From JBKHJA01 sp046538375 (GTDB taxonomy: Bacteria; Acidobacteriota; Aminicenantia; Aminicenantales; Aminicenantaceae): DNA of 7,776 nt. The stretch spans positions 1 to 7,776 of the forward strand of contig JBKHJA010000109.1 of the NCBI GenBank assembly GCA_046538375.1. Reading direction: 5' to 3'. The notes below the pieces were generated by a model. It was not told the origin of the DNA. It made no database searches and saw only the letters and a program-made list of their open reading frames with translations. The translations under genes and the position numbers were made by a program. Of this stretch, positions 1-5,560 are shown piece by piece (the first letter of the stretch is position 1; each line of letters begins with the position of its first letter).

Positions 1-8
1 GCATCATC

Positions 9-653
9 TCATGATGGCTGTGGAGGGAGGGTTCTGCGGACGATTTCCAGAAGTTCTGACAGCACCATGGCTGTGGCTCCCCAAATTTTATGTCCCTGGA
101 ATAAATAAAAAGGGACTGTCATTTTCCGGCCGCCCAGAATCCATTCTTCCTTATGGATGTTGGTGGGATCAAGCAGATGATCCAGAGGCACTTCAATCAC
201 TTCTGCCACTTCTCGGGGCGAAGGAATGAAATTTGGCCGCTTTTTCATGACTGCCACCACAGGATAAATGCAGTAATTGGTGGGAGGAATGTAGAGTGGA
301 GTTAATCTGCCCAGGGTGCGGATGGTTTCTCCAGGTGTGGAAAGCTCTTCCTGGGTTTCCCTCAGAGCAGTGTGTTCGATACTTTCCCCTTGTTCCTGAC
401 GTCCTCCGGGGAAGGAGATCTGTGCTTGATGGAGGCTCATATGCTCAGTGCGGCGGGTCAAAACCAGGTGAATTTGATTTTTCCAGGGATAAAGAAGAAC
501 CAGCACCCCGGCTTTTAAGCACCCATGCTCAACTTCATGATACTTTCTGTGGCCCGGCCGGGGCTGAGTGACCATCTTGAGCTGAGCTTTCGGTCCAGGC
601 TTGGGTCCCTTGATTCCTTTCTCCAGAGAGCGAAAAAATTGCTGAATGCTCAT
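9..653 (-). CDS. Nudix hydrolase, CoA pyrophosphatase (NudL)-like
   Basis: Probably hydrolyses a nucleoside diphosphate derivative such as CoA or an acyl-CoA in the cytoplasm. Numbering is from the ATG at 653 (214 aa). The stretch LTRRTEHMSLHQAQISFPGG (residues 65-84) matches the motif that marks the CoA-pyrophosphatase branch. It runs into a Nudix box, G84-x5-E90-x7-R98-E99-x2-E102-E103, which keeps the metal-binding glutamates; the usual glycine after REUXEE is Ser. Two later stretches, PPTNYCIYPVVAV and the C-terminal WGATAMVLSELL, also fit the family, and the length is normal. The start is uncertain. The frame is open up to a TTG at 689, but neither site has a clear Shine-Dalgarno. I prefer the ATG because the family's N-terminal helix (IQQFFRSLEKG) begins just after it. 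The gene is last in the visible operon, 63 bases after the FAD-subunit stop (27 from the TTG). The family is well supported; the exact substrate is not. Confidence 0.87.
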   Translation of the reverse strand: MSIQQFFRSLEKGIKGPKPGPKAQLKMVTQPRPGHRKYHEVEHGCLKAGVLVLLYPWKNQIHLVLTRRTEHMSLHQAQISFPGGRQEQGESIEHTALRETQEELSTPGETIRTLGRLTPLYIPPTNYCIYPVVAVMKKRPNFIPSPREVAEVIEVPLDHLLDPTNIHKEEWILGGRKMTVPFYLFQGHKIWGATAMVLSELLEIVRRTLPPQPS

Positions 654-716
654 GGTTTGAAATGAACCCGGGGGAAGAAAAATTTTCAACAGGTTGAAAA
701 AGCTGTTATGGAACGG

Positions 717-1697
717 TTATGATTTCTCGATAAGGGATAAAGCCGTGCGGGCGGTGACAATTTCTACCAGCTCTTTTTTATAGGCATTCTCCTCTAAAGG
801 CCGGGCTTCTTTTAGTTCTTCCCTGGCCGCTTCTCTCAGCAGTTCTTGGGTGGCTGTTCTCCCTTTGATCATGTTCTCTGCCCTTTTGGCTCTCCAGGGA
901 ATAGGCGCCACTCCACCTAACACAATCCTGATATCCTGGAAAATGTTCTCTGAAATCACTCCGTTCACTGCTGCCGAAACCACGGCAAAGTCCCAGGTGC
1001 CCCTTTCTTTGAATTTTTGATAGGCCCCCTTGGCAGAATTTTTTTTCTGAGGGAATTTGATTTCTTTTAAAATCTCTTCTTTCCTCAAGATATTCTCTTT
1101 TCTTACATTTTCTCGAGGAAGGACATAGAATTCTTCCAGGGGCACAGTTCTTTCTTTTTCCCCGGAGCTTAGGATAACTTCTGCAGCCAGGGAAATCAGA
1201 ACAGGGGCCAGGTCTGAGGGAAAGACAATGAAGCAGGGACCTCCACCCAGGATGGCGTGGTATTTGTTTCTTCCTCCAAAAGCGAAACACTTGTTTCCGC
1301 CTTTTTTCAAGCATAAAACTTGAGGATCCCGGTAGTACCAGCAGCGTGGCCTCTGGCAGAGGTTGCCGCCCACCGTTCCCACATTCCTCAGTTGAGGGGT
1401 AGAGAGAGATAAGGCCGCTTGGACCAGCTCAGGATATTCCTGTTTTATCCATCTGTTTCCAGCCAAGTCCGCCACCCTGGTCAGGGCGCCGATGTGCATT
1501 TCTCCTTTTTCCTTTTTGATATAAGAGAGGCCGGAGATGGATTTAAGATCCGCCACTCCTGGAGCTTCAGCCGCTCCGCTCTTCAGCTCATCCAGCAGGT
1601 CTGTTCCTCCAGCCATCAGCAGAAAATTTTCCTTCTGGGAAAGCAAAGAAGCTGCTTGAGTTATTGTTTTTGGTTGAGCAAACTGGAAGTTTCTCAT
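717..1697 (-). CDS. Molybdenum hydroxylase FAD-binding (medium) subunit with extra Cys loop
   Basis: FAD subunit of a xanthine dehydrogenase/aldehyde oxidoreductase-type complex; it takes electrons from the [2Fe-2S] subunit and passes them to an unknown acceptor. The 326 residues fit subunit M (CoxM/YagS/PaoB family). The two FAD motifs are clear: MAGGTDLL at 28-35 and TPQLRNVGTVGGNLCQ at 100-115. The second is followed by a cysteine-bearing insertion, C114, C119 (RCWYYRD), C129, C137 and C155. This resembles the loop in E. coli PaoB (YagS) and 4-hydroxybenzoyl-CoA reductase that holds an additional [4Fe-4S] cluster. The NKYHAILGGGPCFIVFPSD stretch (144-162) is also PaoB-like. The C-terminal CO-dehydrogenase flavoprotein domain covers about 185-325 (GTWDFAVVSAAV, GGVAPIPWRA). 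There is no signal peptide. The ATG overlaps the catalytic-subunit stop (ATGA), with an AAGGAG site 8 bases upstream, so translation is coupled. The family is secure; the extra cluster is inferred. Confidence 0.95.
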   Translation of the reverse strand: MRNFQFAQPKTITQAASLLSQKENFLLMAGGTDLLDELKSGAAEAPGVADLKSISGLSYIKKEKGEMHIGALTRVADLAGNRWIKQEYPELVQAALSLSTPQLRNVGTVGGNLCQRPRCWYYRDPQVLCLKKGGNKCFAFGGRNKYHAILGGGPCFIVFPSDLAPVLISLAAEVILSSGEKERTVPLEEFYVLPRENVRKENILRKEEILKEIKFPQKKNSAKGAYQKFKERGTWDFAVVSAAVNGVISENIFQDIRIVLGGVAPIPWRAKRAENMIKGRTATQELLREAAREELKEARPLEENAYKKELVEIVTARTALSLIEKS

Positions 1698-3958
1698 CGC
1701 TCACTCTCCTTTTCTTTCAAGGCTTTGAGGAATTTGTCTGGAGTCATGGGGATTTTCCTGAGTCTTACGCCGGTGGCATTGTAAATGGCGTTGCCTACAG
1801 CGGCATTGATAGGAATCCTGGGGGGTTCTCCCAGGCCCTTGGTCCCCAGATTGTTGATCCTGGGATCGACCATGTCCACAAAATAAGCCTCGATGTGGGG
1901 GGTGTCGCAGGAGGTGGCAATCTTGTAGTCTGTTAAATTAGGATTGATCACAGTTCCTGTCTCATCATCCACCACTCTCTCCTCAAAAAGACTGGTGCTC
2001 ACCCCCTGGGTGATTCCTCCCACCACCTGGCTTTCGGCGGTCTGTTTGTTCATCACTCTTCCCACTTCGTGAACCGCCACCACCTTGATCACTTTTGTTT
2101 TTCCTGTCTCCATGTCCACTTCCACTTCAGCAAAGTGAGCGCCAAAAGTGTTGTAGGCATATCCGGAGGGACGGCCCACATATTCCCCGCGAAAGACCTT
2201 CTCCCGACTCAATTCTCCTACCAGCTCTTTGAAGCTTATTGATTGATGGGGATTTTTCTGGTTGATGAATGCCTCATCTTCGATGAGAATGTTTTCCGAA
2301 GCGGTCTCCAGCTTCTGGGCCGCCATTTTTTTGAGAAAATCTGACGCCTTCACCGCGGCATCTCTGACCGCAGGAGCGACCGAGGGAGTGGTGGTGCTTC
2401 CCCCTGATGATCCACACCAGGGGTATTCGGTGCTGCCCAGTTTTACAGCCACTTGGGGGGGCTTTAATCCCAGAGTTTCAGCGGTTATGACCGCCATGTA
2501 TGTTTTGGTGCCAGTGCCTAGATCCTGGGTCCCGCACACCACTTCCACGCTTCCGTCAGGATGGATTTTGATGTCCGCCAGAGTCTGGGGCCTTCCTACA
2601 CCCCACCATATTTGGGTTCCCATCCCCAGTCCTCGGCGGATTTTTCCGTTTCCTTCACCGGGTTTTTTGTTCCTTTTGTGCCATCCTATTTTTTCTGCCC
2701 CTATCTGGTAACATTTGTCCAATCCTTTAGAGGAGTAAGGAATCCCGGTATCTCCCTCGTTTTTGGTGGTGTAATTTTTCTGCCGCAGCTTCAAAGGGTC
2801 CATGTCGATCTGGCTGGCCAGTTCATCCAGAAATCCGTCCAGGGCAAAAGTTCCCTGCACATGACCAGGGGCTCTGGTGGGCCGTGCTGCACCGGTGTTG
2901 GTGTACACACTGTATTCTTCGATCTTTAGGTGGGGACATCGGTAGAGGTCGATGTAAGGTTCAGCACAGCGGTCACCTCGGCGTATCCCACCACAGGTGT
3001 AATTCTTCATAGAAAGAGCGGTCAGCGTTCCATCTTTTTTTATTCCTCCTTTGATGGTCTGCATGGTAGAAGGGCGGTTTCCTACAGTGAGAGAGTTTTC
3101 TTGTCTGGAGAGCGCAATTTTCACCGGGCGGCCGGCTATTTTAGCCAGCTTGGCTGCCGCCACCGTGTAATCGTTCAGTCCCAGTTTGCTGCCGAATCCT
3201 CCGCCCATGTAGTTTTTGATGACTTTAATCTTGCTGGCAGGGACATTCAGTGCTCGGGCCAGTCCATCCCTGACATTGAAGATGGCTTGGGTGGAATCCC
3301 AAACAGTGAGCCTGTCTCCCCGCCACCGGGCCACACTGGCGTGAGTTTCGGCAGGGTGATGGATCTCCACAGCGGTCTGGTAAGTCCTCTCCAGCACCAC
3401 ATCGGCTTCCTGGAATCCTTTCTCCACATCGCCTCGGTCGTATTCATAGAATTTATTGACGTTGGGCGTATCCTCTAGAACCTGAGGAGCCCCTTTTTCC
3501 ATGGCTTTTTCCACACTGACCACAAAAGGAAGCGGCCGGTATTTGACCTTTATGGCTTTTACGGCTTCCTCTGCCGTTTTTTCATCCACGGCAGCCACTG
3601 CTGACACCTGCTGTCCCGCATAAAAGATCTTTCCTTTTTCTAGCTGGTGGGCTGCCTTCACTCCAGGCATGCTTTGAGCTTTGCTCAGGTCCACAGAGAC
3701 AATCTCAGCAGCGGGGTGAGGAGATCTGAGGATTTTGGCGTGAAGCATCCCTCTGAGCTTGATGTCATGAGCGAAAGGCGCCTGGCCGGTGACCATTCTT
3801 TCGGCGTCCACCCTGGGGGTGTAAGAGCCAATGATCCGGAATTTTTCCTTTTCTGGAGCAGGGATTTCAGGGGACTTTTCTGTTTCCTTGTCCCGGTATT
3901 CTTCATGATAGCGCATGCTGTCATGGAGGTCCTCTGAATAATTATCCTTTGCGGCCAT
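1694..3958 (-). CDS. Molybdopterin-binding catalytic (large) subunit, xanthine dehydrogenase/aldehyde oxidoreductase family
   Basis: Catalytic subunit that hydroxylates an aldehyde or N-heterocycle at a molybdenum-pterin centre. It has 754 residues, normal for stand-alone large subunits (CoxL/YagR/PaoC/XdhA type). The N-terminal a/b hammerhead domain is at about 40-145 (IGSYTPRVDAERMVTGQAPF). Cofactor-binding motifs follow: GGGFGSK at 252-258, RAPG at 362-365, GTQDLGTGT at 476-484 and GSSGGSTTT at 516-524. The likely catalytic base is E711 in KGLGEPP near the C-terminus. I see no AYRCSFR-like loop of aerobic CO dehydrogenase, so CO is an unlikely substrate. Residues 1-38 are a charged leader with no signal peptide, so export would depend on the Tat-bearing partner. 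The ATG has an AGGGGG site in the 3' end of the preceding gene, from which it is 1 base away; it overlaps the FAD gene by 4 bases. The substrate (aldehyde, purine or other) cannot be assigned. Confidence 0.96.
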   Translation of the reverse strand: MAAKDNYSEDLHDSMRYHEEYRDKETEKSPEIPAPEKEKFRIIGSYTPRVDAERMVTGQAPFAHDIKLRGMLHAKILRSPHPAAEIVSVDLSKAQSMPGVKAAHQLEKGKIFYAGQQVSAVAAVDEKTAEEAVKAIKVKYRPLPFVVSVEKAMEKGAPQVLEDTPNVNKFYEYDRGDVEKGFQEADVVLERTYQTAVEIHHPAETHASVARWRGDRLTVWDSTQAIFNVRDGLARALNVPASKIKVIKNYMGGGFGSKLGLNDYTVAAAKLAKIAGRPVKIALSRQENSLTVGNRPSTMQTIKGGIKKDGTLTALSMKNYTCGGIRRGDRCAEPYIDLYRCPHLKIEEYSVYTNTGAARPTRAPGHVQGTFALDGFLDELASQIDMDPLKLRQKNYTTKNEGDTGIPYSSKGLDKCYQIGAEKIGWHKRNKKPGEGNGKIRRGLGMGTQIWWGVGRPQTLADIKIHPDGSVEVVCGTQDLGTGTKTYMAVITAETLGLKPPQVAVKLGSTEYPWCGSSGGSTTTPSVAPAVRDAAVKASDFLKKMAAQKLETASENILIEDEAFINQKNPHQSISFKELVGELSREKVFRGEYVGRPSGYAYNTFGAHFAEVEVDMETGKTKVIKVVAVHEVGRVMNKQTAESQVVGGITQGVSTSLFEERVVDDETGTVINPNLTDYKIATSCDTPHIEAYFVDMVDPRINNLGTKGLGEPPRIPINAAVGNAIYNATGVRLRKIPMTPDKFLKALKEKESER

Positions 3959-3959
3959 T

Positions 3960-4595
3960 TTATCCCCCTCTCATTTTCTGGGAAGCTGCCTGCACAGCCT
4001 CATAAATTTTAAAATAATTGCCACAGCGGCAGAGGTTTCCTGAGAGTGCCTGTTTGATTTCATCCAGATTGGGATTCTTATTCTTTTGGAGATAAGCCTT
4101 CGCAGACATGATGAATCCTGGGGTACAGAATCCACACTGGTAGCCGTCTTTTTCCACGAAAGCCTGCTGTACAGGATGGAGTTTTTCATGGTCAGCCAAA
4201 CCTTCTACGGTGGTGATGTTTTTGCCGTCTGCTCTTATGGCCAGGAACATACAGGCATACACAGCATCTCCGTCCATGATCACAGTGCAACCTCCGCATT
4301 CTCCTCGGTTGCATATCCTTTTGGCTCCGGTCAGGTTTAACCTTTCTCTTAAAACGTCCAGGAGAGTTTCTCTGGGTTCCACCATCAGGTTATGTTTTTT
4401 GCCGTTGACAGTCATGGAAATCCTCTTCCTGGAGTAGAGAGGTATCTCTCCCTGTTTGGATTCTAGAGCTTCTTTTTCTTGACCCAGAAGTCTGGGAGCC
4501 ACTGCTGTCCCCAGAGCTCCTCCACCAAATCCCTTCAGAAAGGATCGTCTGGTAAAGACTTTTCCCTGTTTTTTCTCCTTTTCCTTTTTTGCCAT
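3960..4595 (-). CDS. Tat-exported [2Fe-2S] small subunit of the molybdenum hydroxylase
   Basis: Carries two [2Fe-2S] clusters that relay electrons from molybdenum to FAD. It has 211 residues. The N-terminus is a basic stretch, then the twin-arginine motif TRRSFLKG (15-22), then a Gly/Ala-rich segment to about 37, as in PaoA (YagT) and other periplasmic members. The plant-ferredoxin domain (about 58-130) has C95, C100, C103 and C115 for the outer cluster. The helical domain has C154, C157, C189 and C191 (QCGFC and LCRC) for the cluster nearest molybdenum. All eight ligands are present. The ATG has AAGGAG about 8 bases upstream, a strong ribosome site. The gene lies 31 bases after the membrane-protein gene and 1 base before the catalytic subunit. 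The order small-large-medium differs from E. coli paoABC (small-medium-large). Periplasmic location is inferred from the Tat motif; cytoplasmic homologues lack this extension. Confidence 0.95.
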   Translation of the reverse strand: MAKKEKEKKQGKVFTRRSFLKGFGGGALGTAVAPRLLGQEKEALESKQGEIPLYSRKRISMTVNGKKHNLMVEPRETLLDVLRERLNLTGAKRICNRGECGGCTVIMDGDAVYACMFLAIRADGKNITTVEGLADHEKLHPVQQAFVEKDGYQCGFCTPGFIMSAKAYLQKNKNPNLDEIKQALSGNLCRCGNYFKIYEAVQAASQKMRGG

Positions 4596-4626
4596 GGATT
4601 TTCTCTCCTTTCAGGATATGAGCCGG

Positions 4627-5298
4627 TTAAATCAGCCTGATGAGAGCCATAATGGACAGGCATAAGGTGATGGCAGCCGGTGAGACAACATAGGGAATCT
4701 TTTTCCATCTATTTTTCCTCAGGAGACCTGATTCCACGGCTTTGATTTTGGCTGCCAGCCAGAATCCAGCCGGAACTGTGACCATAGAAAGAGAGACCGC
4801 CAGCGGAGCATAGTAAAGAGAAAGAGGCATGCCTGTTCCTGGAAAGACACAAGCAGGGATCCCGGTGGCGAATTTGACCAGCGGGAAAAGATTGACCGCT
4901 AACAGGGCTGCCGTCCCTCCGAGAAGAGCTTGGCCTGCTGGCTTCAGCATCAGTTTCTCTTTTATCAAGGCTACCATAACAAGAAAAGCTGCTCCTTCCA
5001 TGACAAAGGCAAAAATAGGATTGGCCACTGCTCCATGGAGGAAGGGAAGAGAAAGGAGAAGAGCATCGAACATTTTGAACAGACTGGCTGTGGCCACCAG
5101 GATCACTATTCCTGAGATCCGTTTGAAGAGAAGCCAACTGGAGGCCATGAAAAAAAGAGCCACTCCTGTCATTATTGATCCAGAGACGAAAGCAGCACAG
5201 CTCCGAAGACCCATGCCCAGAGCAGCCTCTGACAGACCCCACACAGCTCCAAGCATGACCACTATGCCCAGATGAGTTTTTCTGATCGTTTTGTCCAT
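4627..5298 (-). CDS. Polytopic integral membrane protein of unrecognised function
   Basis: I do not recognise this protein with confidence. Its 223 residues are almost entirely hydrophobic, with about six or seven membrane segments near 9-29, 36-58, 61-86, 92-112, 122-145, 157-185 and 201-221. Short charged links lie between them (FKR at 58-60, IKEKLMLK at 112-119, RKNRWKK at 194-200). The N-terminal GAVWGLSEAALG (17-28), the small size and the Gly/Ala-rich helices recall substrate-binding S components of ECF-type vitamin transporters, but no diagnostic motif is visible. The ATG at 5298 has AAGGAG 6 bases upstream and looks certain. It is the first gene after the promoter at 5375-5403 and lies 31 bases before the iron-sulfur subunit gene. 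It is therefore probably co-transcribed with the molybdoenzyme. It could move a substrate or cofactor, or anchor or accept electrons from the enzyme. No haem-ligand pattern or quinone site is evident, so I leave the role open. Confidence 0.85.
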   Translation of the reverse strand: MDKTIRKTHLGIVVMLGAVWGLSEAALGMGLRSCAAFVSGSIMTGVALFFMASSWLLFKRISGIVILVATASLFKMFDALLLSLPFLHGAVANPIFAFVMEGAAFLVMVALIKEKLMLKPAGQALLGGTAALLAVNLFPLVKFATGIPACVFPGTGMPLSLYYAPLAVSLSMVTVPAGFWLAAKIKAVESGLLRKNRWKKIPYVVSPAAITLCLSIMALIRLI

Positions 5299-5374
5299 AC
5301 TTCACTCCTTAGTTTTTTTCTTTTCCGCTTTTTATTTCCCCTGACAGCAATAAAATTTTCAGTCCAGCCATAAT

Positions 5375-5403
5375 TTTTTATCACCTGGAGATACAGATGT
5401 CAA
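5375..5403 (-). promoter_or_regulatory. Predicted sigma-70-type promoter of the molybdoenzyme operon
   Basis: Read on the minus strand, a perfect -35 TTGACA (5403-5398) is followed by a 17-base spacer and TAAAAA (5380-5375), a 4 of 6 match to TATAAT. A start near 5368 would give a leader of about 70 bases ending in the AAGGAG site (5310-5305) of the membrane-protein gene. I see no recognisable riboswitch in the leader. The position after the receptor's hairpin and before the five-gene unit fits. It assumes the host uses standard sigma-70 consensus elements. Confidence 0.55.
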
Positions 5404-5425
5404 TGCAAATTTTAGGCTTGGAAGC

Positions 5426-5445
5426 TCATGCACTGTCCATCATGA
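5426..5445. promoter_or_regulatory. Short inverted repeat TCATG-n10-CATGA upstream of the promoter
   Basis: Two perfect 5-base arms (5426-5430 and 5441-5445) are separated by 10 bases, so matching half-sites lie 15 bases apart centre to centre. The element sits 22 bases upstream of the predicted -35, where an activator could bind. Arms this short can arise by chance, so this is only a candidate operator. Confidence 0.2.
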
Positions 5446-5470
5446 AATAATCTCCGAAATTGTGATTATT
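5446..5470. promoter_or_regulatory. Inverted repeat AATAATC-n11-GATTATT, possible operator
   Basis: Perfect 7-base arms (5446-5452 and 5464-5470) flank an 11-base spacer. The dyad centre (5458) is about 90 bases upstream of the predicted start of the molybdoenzyme operon and directly abuts the other inverted repeat. This suits a dimeric regulator, but the AT-rich surroundings raise the odds of chance symmetry. Confidence 0.25.
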
Positions 5471-5492
5471 ATAAATAAATATTTTATTGAAA

Positions 5493-5526
5493 GAGGTGAG
5501 GGCTGACGACCCCCAACCCTCACCTC
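5493..5526 (-). terminator. Hairpin after the TonB-dependent receptor gene, probable terminator
   Basis: A perfect 10-base-pair stem (GAGGTGAGGG at 5493-5502 with CCCTCACCTC at 5517-5526) closes a 14-base loop, 34 bases past the receptor stop. On the minus strand it is followed by CTTTCAATAAAATATTTATT, which is AU-rich but not a clean U-run. It may end transcription weakly or mainly protect the mRNA 3' end. A run of A after it on the plus strand gives no reason to think it acts in the other direction. Confidence 0.6.
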
Positions 5527-5560
5527 CGTTCACGGAAATAAAAATGTTTCTATTATGAAA

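Noticed and set aside
2262..3478. Plus-strand open frames of 120 to 180 codons opposite the molybdopterin subunit
   Set aside because: They lie antisense to a well-supported gene, show no recognisable domain or ribosome site, and have low-complexity, Ser/Phe/Pro-rich compositions typical of shadow frames.
4709..5305. Minus-strand 198-codon frame overlapping the membrane-protein gene
   Set aside because: It is a shifted reading of the hydrophobic gene, rich in Ser, Gly and His with no domain. The 223-residue frame has the ribosome site and coherent membrane segments.
5299..5374. Riboswitch (molybdenum cofactor or cobalamin type) in the leader of the operon
   Set aside because: Expected because of the molybdoenzyme, but the leader is only about 70 bases, A-rich, and has no extended pairing or conserved core that I can match.
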